From the NCBI RefSeq assembly GCF_003353175.1, contig NZ_QHKS01000025.1, forward strand, positions 1 through 64,000: 64,000 nucleotides of DNA, in the 5' to 3' direction. Source of the DNA: Paraburkholderia lacunae (GTDB lineage Bacteria > Pseudomonadota > Gammaproteobacteria > Burkholderiales > Burkholderiaceae). Positions 46,729-54,566 of this stretch are shown piece by piece; positions within the stretch are counted from its first letter, which is position 1, and every line of letters starts with the position of its first letter. The notes beneath the pieces are model-generated. The model was given only the letters and a program-made list of their open reading frames with translations. It did no database searches and was not told the origin of the DNA. The position numbers and the translations under genes are program-made.

Positions 46729-46744
46729 GTGACAGATCGGTCAC
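46729..46744. promoter_or_regulatory. TetR operator-like palindrome 1
   Basis: GTGACAGATCGGTCAC: GTGAC and GTCAC are inverted halves 6 bp apart (the repeat extends as TTGTGAC/GTCACAA). It shares the core GRTCGGT with the second site. Confidence 0.65.
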
Positions 46745-46763
46745 AATGGGTGTTGCGATATTA

Positions 46764-46779
46764 GTTACTGGTCGGTAAC
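46764..46779. promoter_or_regulatory. TetR operator-like palindrome 2
   Basis: GTTACTGGTCGGTAAC: inverted halves GTTAC and GTAAC 6 bp apart, centred 35 bp from the first site and 36 bp before the TetR gene. The two sites agree with one consensus, GTKACWGRTCGGTMAC. Confidence 0.7.
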
Positions 46780-46814
46780 ATGTCAAGGCGTCAATTCAAT
46801 TCAGGTGGCACTCC

Positions 46815-47456
46815 ATGTCTGACAGCGAAACCCCCAAGCCAGCTGGTGCACGGCGTGCGCGCGGCACGCAAACCGCGGGGCCGCAGGCACAGCAGCACTT
46901 GCTGCGCGCCGCGGACGAGCTGTTCTATCGCGAGGGCGTGCGAGCGGTCGGTGTCGACGCTGTGGTCGAGCGAGCGGGCGTGAACAAGATGAGCTTGTAC
47001 CGCCAGTTTTCGTCGAAGGACGAACTGGTGATGGCTTATCTGGAGAGCAAGGACCAGCAGTTTTTCGGTTACGTCGAGAAGAGCTTTGCGAAGCATCCCG
47101 GCGAGCCGGCCAAGCAGCTCCAGCAGTATTTCGACGACCTGGCGGTGCGCGCGTCGCTGGACGATTATCGGGGCTGCCCGTTCGTGAATGTGTCGGTGGA
47201 GTTTCCAGACACCTCGCATCCGGCACGCCAGTTCGTGTTTCGCAATAAGGCGCGGCTGATGGCGCGGCTCACGGAATTGACGACGGCTGCGGGCGCGGAT
47301 GATCCGGTGGCCTTGGCGAACGCGCTCGGTTTGATGATCGAAGGCGTGTATGCCGCCAGCCAGACTTACGGGCCGGGCTGCGGGCCGATTCTTGCCGCAC
47401 CGAAGGTGGCGGCGCAGTTGATCGCCGCTTCATGCGGTTCGGCGCCTGCGGCTTGA
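46815..47456 (+). CDS. TetR-family transcriptional regulator
   Basis: A 213-residue repressor. After a basic, Ala-rich arm the DNA-binding helices span about residues 25-72 (LLRAADELFYREGV, VDAVVERAGVNKMSLYRQF). The C-terminal ligand domain contains a conserved-looking GCPFVNVSVEF. It is divergent from an MFS transporter gene and probably binds the two palindromes between them, also controlling itself. Confidence 0.92.
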   Translation: MSDSETPKPAGARRARGTQTAGPQAQQHLLRAADELFYREGVRAVGVDAVVERAGVNKMSLYRQFSSKDELVMAYLESKDQQFFGYVEKSFAKHPGEPAKQLQQYFDDLAVRASLDDYRGCPFVNVSVEFPDTSHPARQFVFRNKARLMARLTELTTAAGADDPVALANALGLMIEGVYAASQTYGPGCGPILAAPKVAAQLIAASCGSAPAA

Positions 47457-47549
47457 ACTTTCGAGCCACGGTGGGCTTGCTTTGACCACGGCAGTGACCA
47501 GGTATTCGCCCGGTAAGATAGCGTTTTCTCTTCCGTTTTCCGCCCTGCC

Positions 47550-48113
47550 ATGCCGCTGTCTGCCGAATCTCGTGATGCTGTTGTTGCTGCCACTCGCCGT
47601 TGGCTGACACGGGCGGTGATTGGGCTCAATTTGTGCCCTTTTGCCAAGGCCGTGCATGTGAAGGGGCAGATTCGCTATGCCGTTAGCGAGGCGGTGGATA
47701 TGGAAGGGGTGTTGATCGACCTGGAAAGCGAGCTTCAGGCCCTGGTGGCGGCCGATCCCGAGGCAGTGGATACCACTTTGCTGATTTTGCCGCAGGCGCT
47801 CGGGGATTTTCTCGAATATAACGATTGCCTGTTTTTTGCCGACAGGATGCTCAAGCAGCTTCGACTTGAAGGCGTTTTGCAGATTGCAAGTTTTCACCCT
47901 CATTATCAGTTTGAAGGCAGTGAGCCGAATGATATTGAAAACTATACTAATCGGGCGCCGTATCCTATTTTGCATCTGCTTCGGGAAGACAGCATTGAAC
48001 GGGCTGTTCGGGCTTTTCCCGATGCCGAGGATATTTATGAGCGGAATCAGGAGACCCTCAGAAAAATTGGCCTTGCGGGCTGGAATGAATTGATGGAACG
48101 CGATGGGGAGTGA
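47550..48113 (+). CDS. DUF1415 family protein
   Basis: A 187-residue protein matching the DUF1415 family: RAVIGLNLCPFAKAV near the N-terminus and FHPHYQFEG in the middle, followed by NRAPYPILHLLRE. Function is unknown. From about 47800 onward its codons use A/T third positions far more than the neighbours do (for example in the stretch near 47930-48060). Confidence 0.85.
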   Translation: MPLSAESRDAVVAATRRWLTRAVIGLNLCPFAKAVHVKGQIRYAVSEAVDMEGVLIDLESELQALVAADPEAVDTTLLILPQALGDFLEYNDCLFFADRMLKQLRLEGVLQIASFHPHYQFEGSEPNDIENYTNRAPYPILHLLREDSIERAVRAFPDAEDIYERNQETLRKIGLAGWNELMERDGE

Positions 48114-48188
48114 TTGGTTCCCCATATCAACTCAAGGAAGGCGAACGCCCGCGGGAGCACAAAAAATAATCCCTGCCGAAAGTAGTCT

Positions 48189-49040
48189 TTATACAAAAAA
48201 CCTTTCCTTCAACTCCCCGATTCCAAGCGTCTCCATCACCTCATTAAGCCGTTCTGCAGGCCGCCGCCTCGGCAAATCCTTATACTGGGCAATAATGAGT
48301 TCATTCTTCATGGAATGCTCCCACCCGACGAGCTCGGTAACACTCACCTGATACCCATGAGCTTCCAGCTGTAAGCACCGCAAAACATTGGTAATCTGGC
48401 TCCCAAACTCCCGGGTATGCAAAGGATGCCGCCAGATCTCCGTCAAGGCATTCCCAAGCGATTTACTCTTGTTCTGCCGTAAAACGCCAGCCACTTCAGC
48501 CTGGCAACAAGGCACCACGACAATAAATTTGGCGCGCTTTTCCAAAGCAAACCGAATCGCATCGTCAGTAGCCGTATTACACGCATGCAGCGCCGTCACG
48601 ATGTCGATCTCAGCGGGCAACCGCTCCGACGTAATCGAATCGGCCACCGACAGGTTCAGGAACGACATCCCCGTAAAGCCAAGCCGGGCGGCCAGTTCCT
48701 CAGATCTCGTCACCAGCTCCTCGCGCGTCTCAATGCCGTATATGTGCGAAGCCCCACCAGCGGCGCCCTGAAACTCCTTGAAGAAAAGGTCATACAGGAT
48801 AAAACCTAGATAGGACTTGCCCGCGCCGTGGTCGACGAGCGTCACGGCGCCCTGCTTGTCCTTGATCTCTTTGAGCAGCGGCTCGATGAACTGGAACAGG
48901 TGGTAGACCTGCTTCAGCTTGCGGCGGCTGTCCTGATTCATCTTGCCGTCGCGCGTCAGGATATGAAGCTCCTTCAACAGTTCGACGGATTGGTTTGAAC
49001 GGATTTCGTGGGTTTTGCTGGACATCGTGGGAACCGCCAT
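48189..49040 (-). CDS. SAM-dependent methyltransferase-like protein
   Basis: A 283-residue Rossmann-fold protein. LVDHGAGKSYLGFILYDLF is motif I, YGIETREEL the acidic loop, and VTALHACNTATDDAIRFAL with VVPCCQAEV resembles the METTL25/Methyltransf_32 group. The substrate is unknown, possibly RNA or protein. ATGs at 49040 and 49025 are both possible; neither has a strong ribosome-binding site. The 3' half is AT-shifted, like the convergent DUF1415 gene. Confidence 0.78.
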   Translation of the reverse strand: MAVPTMSSKTHEIRSNQSVELLKELHILTRDGKMNQDSRRKLKQVYHLFQFIEPLLKEIKDKQGAVTLVDHGAGKSYLGFILYDLFFKEFQGAAGGASHIYGIETREELVTRSEELAARLGFTGMSFLNLSVADSITSERLPAEIDIVTALHACNTATDDAIRFALEKRAKFIVVVPCCQAEVAGVLRQNKSKSLGNALTEIWRHPLHTREFGSQITNVLRCLQLEAHGYQVSVTELVGWEHSMKNELIIAQYKDLPRRRPAERLNEVMETLGIGELKERFFV

Positions 49041-49407
49041 CGATTGCAACGCGAACGTGCGACAGATGACGGAAAAAGAGAAAAGTTGCTGCCAGTTTAC
49101 CCAAAGCGCGGCCCGCTCACCTAAGTCGCCGCGTAGACCGTAGGAAAAACACCGCAACCTGGAACACTTCCTGCTCAACAGATGGTACGCGGAACGTCTC
49201 CAAAGCGGCGCAACACACCATGCGTGCCGGCTCGCATGACGGCCCCGGCCGGAACACGCATAACTACAGGCTGCCGGCCGTGCCGTCGATCACGCGAACC
49301 GAATGCATGTGGGGAAGACGGACCCGGAACACGGTCCGAACGTTACGTAACCTGCAGCGCGCCGCGATCTCAAACGGAAGCGCGCTCGGATAATAGAAGA
49401 GGCGGCA
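49041..49407. other. Spacer with no supported gene
   Basis: A 367-bp divergent spacer. Short open frames exist but lack family features and good starts. I see no tRNA, strong hairpin or operator. Confidence 0.55.
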
Positions 49408-49728
49408 ATGGATACGATACCCAACGGAAACGTCGAGCAGAAGTTTCAGGAAATGCTGGCCAAGCTCACCGCCACGCCGGCGTGGTCGGAGAAACAGCAG
49501 CTCGAACTGGAGATGGCGCGCGATATCTCCAGCGAAATGCTGCGTCTCGCCGAAGTCATGCGTGACGGCAGCGTCGACATGGAAACCTGCCTGACGATGC
49601 TCAAATACGCGAAAGTGCTCGACTTCGTCATGACGACGCTCGCTTCGCGCCGCGACATCAAGCCGCAAACGCTGCGGGTCATTTTCAAACTAGCCGGACT
49701 CAAAGTGGACGAAGCTTACCCCGGCTGA
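49408..49728 (+). CDS. Small helical protein of unknown function
   Basis: A 106-residue ORF. It is rich in Leu, Met and Glu with charged residues spaced as in amphipathic helices (EKQQLELEMARDISSEML, MLKYAKVLDFVMTTLAS), so it is probably an all-helical soluble protein. Codon use matches the neighbours and GAGGCGG precedes the ATG. I do not recognise a family. It stands alone between a methyltransferase and a DUF1059 gene. Confidence 0.65.
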   Translation: MDTIPNGNVEQKFQEMLAKLTATPAWSEKQQLELEMARDISSEMLRLAEVMRDGSVDMETCLTMLKYAKVLDFVMTTLASRRDIKPQTLRVIFKLAGLKVDEAYPG

Positions 49729-49822
49729 ATCCGCTACGCCGCGACGAAAGCGGGCGCTGCGCTGCCCGCTTTCGCCAGCCCGCATCCGGGTGCAGTTCTA
49801 CGAGTGCTCGCGGAAGAACGGA

Positions 49823-50032
49823 TCACCTGCTCGGCGCGTCGACCGGTGGCGTGCCTTCATGAAACAAGGTCTTGAGTTGGGCGCGCAGCTCCGGCGAATC
49901 CTGATGTTTGTGAACCGTGACGGCGTGTTGCACAGCCGCGTCGAGCAATTCGCTGTCGGTGTCGGCAGACATGGCGACCGTGCAATTCGTTTCGCTAGGG
50001 AATTCACGGCAGTCGATGTATTTGCGGGTCAT
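49823..50032 (-). CDS. DUF1059-like small protein
   Basis: A 69-residue protein. MTRKYIDCREFPSETNCTVA and LLDAAVQHAVTVHKH match the small DUF1059 family, whose function is unknown. The two Cys and the His cluster could bind a metal. The ATG at 50032 follows AAGGAG; an upstream ATG at 50047 is less likely. Confidence 0.8.
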   Translation of the reverse strand: MTRKYIDCREFPSETNCTVAMSADTDSELLDAAVQHAVTVHKHQDSPELRAQLKTLFHEGTPPVDAPSR

Positions 50033-50384
50033 GACAGTCTCCTTCATCTAACTAATAGCCCGCGCGCAAACCATGTCGCGAGGCCACGACGTGGCGGCGG
50101 CAGCGTGCAGCGGCATGCGGGCATTGAGCAGGTCTGGGGTGGGAAAGACGCGAACGGCGTCCGATAGAAGGTGTTTGAAAAGTATAGTTCGTGCATGCGA
50201 ATTGGATAGAAGCGCGCGCGAATCCGGCGCATGCCGAAACGCTGGAATTCAGACGTTTTCAGTCGGCATGGCGGGGCGCCCGTTTGCCCTGGCGTGCCGG
50301 CGGTGTGAAAATAGCGCCCTCTTCGCGCCGCCCGATCACCGCATCCGGCAAACGCGCCGCCTCTCCGCTCATCTGCAGGACCGC

Positions 50385-51668
50385 ATGTCACCCTCCTTCG
50401 ATTCCGCTCGCGCCGCCGTGATCGGCGGCGGCCCAGCCGGTCTGATGGCCGCCGAGGCATTGGCACAGCATGGCGTGCAGGTAGACGTCTACGACGCGAT
50501 GCCGTCGGTTGGCCGCAAATTCCTGATGGCCGGCAAAGGCGGCATGAACATCACGCACTCCGAGGCGCTCGAGCCTTTTCTCGACCGTTACGGCGCGCGC
50601 CGCCCACAGATCGCGCCGCTGCTCGATACCTTCGGGCCCGACGCGTTGCGTGCCTGGTTGCACAGGCTCGGCGTCGAGACGTTTGTCGGCAGTTCGGGCC
50701 GGGTTTTTCCGACCGATATGAAAGCGGCGCCGATGCTGCGCGCATGGCTGCACCGGTTGAGAGAAACCGGGGTGCGCTTTCATATGCGCCACAAGTGGCT
50801 CGGCTGGAGCGAACAGAGCAATCGCGCAGGCAGCCACGCCACCCGCCACACCCTGCGCTTCGCGACACCCGAAGGCGAACGAACCCTGACTTGCGATGCC
50901 GTGGTCTTCGCGCTTGGCGGCGCAAGCTGGCCACGGCTCGGATCGGACGCCGCCTGGGTGCCGCTGATGAGTGCGCGCGAGGTGCCGGTGGCGCCCTTGC
51001 GCCCCGCGAACTGCGGCTTCGATGCCGGCTGGAGCCCCTATCTGCGCGAGCGCTTCGCGGGCCAGCCGCTGAAGCCGGTGGCCATCACGGTCACGGATAT
51101 AGACAAAAAAGTCCACAATCGACAAGGTGAAATACTTCTGACCGAAACAGGTCTCGAAGGGAGCCTGATCTACGCATTGTCAGCAGCAATCCGGGAGCGG
51201 ATTCTGGCCGACGGCGAAGTCACGATCGCGCTGGATCTGGCGCCAGGCTTGACTTTGGAGCGTGTCATAGCGGAAGTCACATGGCCGCGCGGCTCACGGT
51301 CGATGTCGAGTCATCTGCACGGCAGAATCGGTATTGGAGGCGTAAAGCTCGCCTTGCTGCATGAGATTCTGTCGAAGGAAGCCTTCGCTGATACGAACCA
51401 CCTGGCTCATGCAATCAAGTCGCTGCCAGTGCGGCTCACGCGCGCGCGGCCGATCGAGGAAGCGATCAGCAGCGCCGGCGGGATTCAGTTCGAAGCGCTC
51501 GACGCGCAGCTGATGATCGAGCGTCTGCCCGGCGCGTTCTGCGCGGGCGAGATGCTCGACTGGGAAGCGCCAACCGGCGGCTATCTGCTGACGGCCTGCT
51601 TGGCTAGCGGCCTGGTGGCTGGGCGCGGCGCTCTGGCGTATCTCGAAGCGCGCGGCGCATCGGTGTAA
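50385..51668 (+). CDS. BaiN/HI0933-family flavoprotein (TIGR03862-like)
   Basis: A 427-residue FAD protein. The dinucleotide fold is AAVIGGGPAGLMAAEALA, followed by GRKFLMAGKGGMNITHSE; the C-terminal flavin site lies near FCAGEMLDWEAPTGGYLL. Physiological role unknown. The frame is open from 50073, but the ATG at 50385 starts just before the FAD motif. A 34-bp stretch within it (51101-51134) recurs nearly unchanged in the spacer at 53055. Confidence 0.87.
   Translation: MSPSFDSARAAVIGGGPAGLMAAEALAQHGVQVDVYDAMPSVGRKFLMAGKGGMNITHSEALEPFLDRYGARRPQIAPLLDTFGPDALRAWLHRLGVETFVGSSGRVFPTDMKAAPMLRAWLHRLRETGVRFHMRHKWLGWSEQSNRAGSHATRHTLRFATPEGERTLTCDAVVFALGGASWPRLGSDAAWVPLMSAREVPVAPLRPANCGFDAGWSPYLRERFAGQPLKPVAITVTDIDKKVHNRQGEILLTETGLEGSLIYALSAAIRERILADGEVTIALDLAPGLTLERVIAEVTWPRGSRSMSSHLHGRIGIGGVKLALLHEILSKEAFADTNHLAHAIKSLPVRLTRARPIEEAISSAGGIQFEALDAQLMIERLPGAFCAGEMLDWEAPTGGYLLTACLASGLVAGRGALAYLEARGASV
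51101..51134 (+). repeat. 34-bp near-repeat, copy 1 (inside flavoprotein gene)
   Basis: It matches the copy at 53055-53088 at 31 of 34 positions, including ATCGACAAGGTGAAA exactly. This copy lies in frame within a conserved part of the flavoprotein gene. Confidence 0.8.
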
Positions 51669-51724
51669 CACGCTGCTTTGTTTGCGGTTGGCGGTTGGCG
51701 CGAACGCCGCTCCGCGCCCCTCGT

Positions 51725-52849
51725 CTAGCGAGCCTTCAGCCGCCACAACGATGTCACTTCAGCCGCACGTGCGGTGTGCAGCGCATCGGTTTCATCGGTC
51801 GACTTCGGATGCCGCGGACGAATATCCTCGCGGCCGGCCACCGTCAGCCCCGCATTGTCGATCGCGGCGAGCAGCCATTCGCGTGTGCGCAGACCGAGAT
51901 GCTCCGCGAAATCCGACATGATCAGCCAGCCTTCGCCGCCAGGCGACAGATGCTCTGCCAAACCGTTCAGGAAACCCAGCAACATGCGGCTGTCCGGATC
52001 GTAGACTGCGTATTCGATCGGCGACGCGGGCCGCGCCGGCACCCACGGCGGATTGCAGATGACGAGCGGCGCGCGGCCTTCGGGAAACAGATTTGCCTGC
52101 ACGACATCGACCTGCTGGTCGTAACCGAGACGCATGAGGTTTTCGCGCGCACAAGCGAGGGCTCGCGGATCCTGATCCGTCGCGATGATTTTCTTCACGC
52201 CGCGTTTGGCGAGCAACGCGGCCAGCACGCCGGTGCCGGTGCCGATATCGAACGCCTTGTTCAGCGACGGCAACGGCATGCCTGCGACCAGATCGACATA
52301 TTCACCGCGTACCGGTGAAAACACGCCGTAGTGCGGATGAATGCGCTCACCCAGCGCGGGAATGTCGACGCCCTTCTTGCGCCACTCGTGCGCGCCAATC
52401 AACCCGAGAATTTCGCGCAGCGACACGACGGACGACTCGTCGGTCGACGGCCCATAGGTTTCAACGCAGGCCTGCTGCACGTCCGGCGCGCGGCGCAGCG
52501 GAATGGTGTACGCGGCGTCGAGCGGGATCAGGATCATGCCAAGGGTGCGGGCGCGTTGCGACTGCGCCTGACGATGCAGGTTGAACGCGTCGATCGGCGT
52601 TTCACCCTGCTTGCGCGGCTTGCGTTCCAGCCGGCGCGTCACTGCTTGCAGCAGTTGGCGGGCGTTCTGAAAGTCGCCGTTCCAGAGCAGCGCGGTGCCT
52701 TCGCACGCGAGGCGGTAGGCGGAGTCGGCGGTAGTGCGGTCATCGGCAAGGACGACGCGCTTGGGCGGCGGCACAGCGGCCTCCGAGCGCCAACGCGCGG
52801 TGCGGGGGCCGTCGGCTTCGGGCCAGGTGATGGTTGCGGGGCTGGTCAT
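51725..52849 (-). CDS. SAM-dependent methyltransferase (MTS/small domain)
   Basis: A 374-residue protein. The C-terminal half is a class I methyltransferase with AFDIGTGTGVLAALLA and the NPPW motif in VICNPPWVPARP, which points to methylation of a planar nitrogen in RNA, DNA or protein. The N-terminal half (about residues 1-190) is not recognised. It is convergent with the flavoprotein gene. Confidence 0.83.
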   Translation of the reverse strand: MTSPATITWPEADGPRTARWRSEAAVPPPKRVVLADDRTTADSAYRLACEGTALLWNGDFQNARQLLQAVTRRLERKPRKQGETPIDAFNLHRQAQSQRARTLGMILIPLDAAYTIPLRRAPDVQQACVETYGPSTDESSVVSLREILGLIGAHEWRKKGVDIPALGERIHPHYGVFSPVRGEYVDLVAGMPLPSLNKAFDIGTGTGVLAALLAKRGVKKIIATDQDPRALACARENLMRLGYDQQVDVVQANLFPEGRAPLVICNPPWVPARPASPIEYAVYDPDSRMLLGFLNGLAEHLSPGGEGWLIMSDFAEHLGLRTREWLLAAIDNAGLTVAGREDIRPRHPKSTDETDALHTARAAEVTSLWRLKAR

Positions 52850-53150
52850 GATGAGGTGGGAAGTGTTTTGCGGGAGTGACGCAGTGAAACGTCGCGTCGT
52901 CGGGGGCGTTGCCCGCCGGAGTGATCTTCTTGCTATGCCGACTGACGCCCGAATAGTACCTCTGTCGCCAAGGTTCGCGCTGCGGTATTCGTTAGTGAAT
53001 GCCGCTGGAGACGCCGATGCTATCGGCTTTCCCGGCGATCGACACGCGTTTCGTAGACTAAAAAGTCCAATATCGACAAGGTGAAAGAGCTTTGGGCAAA
53101 ACCGGCGTTTTTTTGCTTCGGCGGGACCCGGCCGGCTGCCCTATCCCGAC
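52850..53150. other. Spacer between methyltransferase and TetR genes
   Basis: A 301-bp region without a supported gene. Its notable content is the second copy of the 34-bp near-repeat at 53055-53088; the rest shows nothing clear. Confidence 0.55.
53055..53088 (+). repeat. 34-bp near-repeat, copy 2 (intergenic)
   Basis: Same orientation as the copy at 51101, about 1.95 kb away, 31 of 34 identical. In this spacer it has no reading frame reason to be kept. Confidence 0.8.
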
Positions 53151-53720
53151 CTACGCCGCAGCCGCCGAATGCATGCTCAGCAAGTCGCGCGCCGCCCACC
53201 AGGCATCGGTTGCGGCGGTTTCCCGGCCGGAGATTTGCACCGCGAGCGTGGCGCCGTCGAGCAGCATCACGATCACCGGCGCCAGTACTTTTGCCTGCTC
53301 GGCGGACACGAGCTCGGCGGCCAGTTCCCCGATGAACTGCGTCAGCTCAGCCTTTTGCTCGACGGTAATACCGTGGATGCTGCTGCCTTTGTCGGCAAAT
53401 TCTGACGCGGCGTGCACGAACATGCAGCCGGTGAACATCGCGCTTCTGAACCAGTCCTGATGCCATTCGAAGACACGTTCGAGACGGCCCAGCGGCGTAT
53501 CCGCCTCGGCGACGAATGCCTTGAGCGACACCGCGCATTGCTCCTGACGCTGCCGCAGCACTGCGATGACGAGATCGGTTTTGGACGGGAAATGCCGGTA
53601 CATCGTCATTTTCGCGACGCCCGATTCGGCAATGATCCAGTCCACGCCGACAGCATGGTAACCATGCTTGCTGAACAGAATCGTTGCGGTATCGAGAATC
53701 TGCTGACGCTTGTCGGACAC
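53151..53720 (-). CDS. TetR-family transcriptional regulator
   Basis: A 189-residue regulator with an N-terminal helix-turn-helix (ILDTATILFSKHGYHAVGVD, AESGVAKMTMYRHFPSK). The C-terminal domain is typical of AcrR/YcdC-like members. A perfect minus-strand TATAAT lies at 53753-53758, giving a leader of about 26 nt. No target gene is adjacent on the other side, where the spacer carries a candidate small RNA. Confidence 0.9.
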   Translation of the reverse strand: MSDKRQQILDTATILFSKHGYHAVGVDWIIAESGVAKMTMYRHFPSKTDLVIAVLRQRQEQCAVSLKAFVAEADTPLGRLERVFEWHQDWFRSAMFTGCMFVHAASEFADKGSSIHGITVEQKAELTQFIGELAAELVSAEQAKVLAPVIVMLLDGATLAVQISGRETAATDAWWAARDLLSMHSAAAA

Positions 53721-54113
53721 GACGGCCTTGTTTGTCGAATATCTGGCAAGCGATTATACAAGCGCGTCCATTCGCGAATTGCAACAAGCGGTTTCAGTGA
53801 TAAGCGCTGTACAGGCAGGATGGTCCATATGGATGTGGTGACGTGTGACTGGACTCGCAGCGTTGAAGGCGCGCGCAGTTGGACCCTTGGCTGCGAACAA
53901 ACCCGCCCCATGTCTCTCGTCGACCATCGCTCGCACGCGGCCGAATAGCACGCCAGATCTATTCGACTGAATCTCGAGCATGAATCTCGGTCGATGCAAA
54001 AAATCGCGCTGCAGTATAGGAGCCCCTTTTTTTGCATTAGTGATCGACGCCGCTCACCAGAACAAAATCACGTTCACTCATTCAAATCGCATATTTATCT
54101 TCCATCAAGATAA
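53721..54113. other. Gene-poor AT-richer spacer
   Basis: No supported ORF or family in about 390 bp. It holds the TetR promoter candidate on the minus strand and leads into the candidate small-RNA promoter on the plus strand. Confidence 0.5.
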
Positions 54114-54142
54114 TAGACAGACCGGTATACCTCCGGTATAGT
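54114..54142 (+). promoter_or_regulatory. Sigma-70-like promoter in spacer, with 11-bp direct repeats
   Basis: TAGACA (54114-54119), a 17-bp spacer and TATAGT (54137-54142). CCGGTATA occurs at 54122 and again at 54133, exactly 11 bp apart, overlapping the spacer and -10 box, as a regulator bound on one face of the helix would require. Confidence 0.65.
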
Positions 54143-54148
54143 CGCTTC

Positions 54149-54281
54149 AGCTACGGGGATACACCGTTGCACCGAAGAACCTGAGAGAGTGGCACCGGCG
54201 CAATTACAGCCTCTAATGCGTCAATTCAAAAGACCAACATTTCAGTTGCGGACGCATATCGTGTCCGCAACTCGCATTTTC
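54149..54281 (+). ncRNA. Candidate small RNA with intrinsic terminator
   Basis: From the promoter above, RNA starting near 54149 would run about 130 nt to a perfect 10-bp stem, AGTTGCGGAC (54244-54253) with GTCCGCAACT (54263-54272), followed by CGCATTTT. Inside, TTGCACCG and CGGCGCAA (about 54167-54202) can pair with one mismatch around a nested loop containing CCTGAGAGAGTGG. There is no substantial ORF (at most 31 codons overlapping the terminator). It does not match a riboswitch class I can recall. Transcription is inferred only. Confidence 0.5.
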
Positions 54282-54301
54282 CCGAATCAGCTCGCAATTA
54301 A

Positions 54302-54329
54302 CTCGGCGTAGTTAGCTCGACGTAGTTAG
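54302..54329 (+). repeat. Two tandem 14-mers inside an inverted repeat
   Basis: CTCGGCGTAGTTAG is followed directly by CTCGACGTAGTTAG (13 of 14 identical). They lie between ATTAACTCG (54297-54305, overlapping the first copy) and its exact inverse CGAGTTAAT (54332-54340). The role is unknown; it may be a further operator or a folded RNA end. Confidence 0.6.
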
Positions 54330-54423
54330 TTCGAGTTAATCAGCCGCATCCCAATCAGAACCATTATCGCCGCATTACGCCGGATTATTGCTCACGCACT
54401 GAAAGTGTCTAAACGCTGCTGAA

Positions 54424-54461
54424 AATAAAAAACGGGTTTCTGAAAATCTTCAGAAACCCGT
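54424..54461 (-). terminator. Terminator after tRNA-Thr
   Basis: On the minus strand, an 11-bp perfect stem (ACGGGTTTCTG at 54432-54442 with CAGAAACCCGT at 54451-54461) is followed by six T and ATTTT. It lies 10 bp after the tRNA 3' end. Confidence 0.88.
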
Positions 54462-54471
54462 TTCGTACTAC

Positions 54472-54547
54472 TGGTGCCGGCTGCAGGACTCGAACCCGCC
54501 ACCTCATGATTACAAGTCAAGCGCTCTACCTGATGAGCTAAGCCGGC
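54472..54547 (-). tRNA. tRNA-Thr(UGU)
   Basis: A 76-nt cloverleaf reading GCCGGCT...AGCCGGC for the acceptor stem with encoded CCA. The anticodon loop is CTTGTAA, anticodon TGT, for the Thr codon ACA. The T loop TTCGAGT is normal. The anticodon stem contains a T-T mismatch at the second pair (positions 28/42). It starts 19 bp after the sspB stop on the same strand. Confidence 0.96.
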
Positions 54548-54566
54548 ATGAGGCCGTGATTCTACT

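Noticed and set aside
51101..53088. Insertion sequence bounded by the 34-bp repeats
   Set aside because: No transposase and no terminal inverted repeats; the inner segment holds an ordinary methyltransferase gene and half of the flavoprotein gene.
54150..54200. TPP or glycine riboswitch, suggested by CCTGAGAG and CGAAG elements
   Set aside because: The order and spacing of the conserved blocks do not fit either class on either strand, and no metabolic gene follows.
54472..54547. Genomic-island attachment site at the tRNA-Thr 3' end
   Set aside because: I found no second copy of the tRNA end and no integrase in the window.
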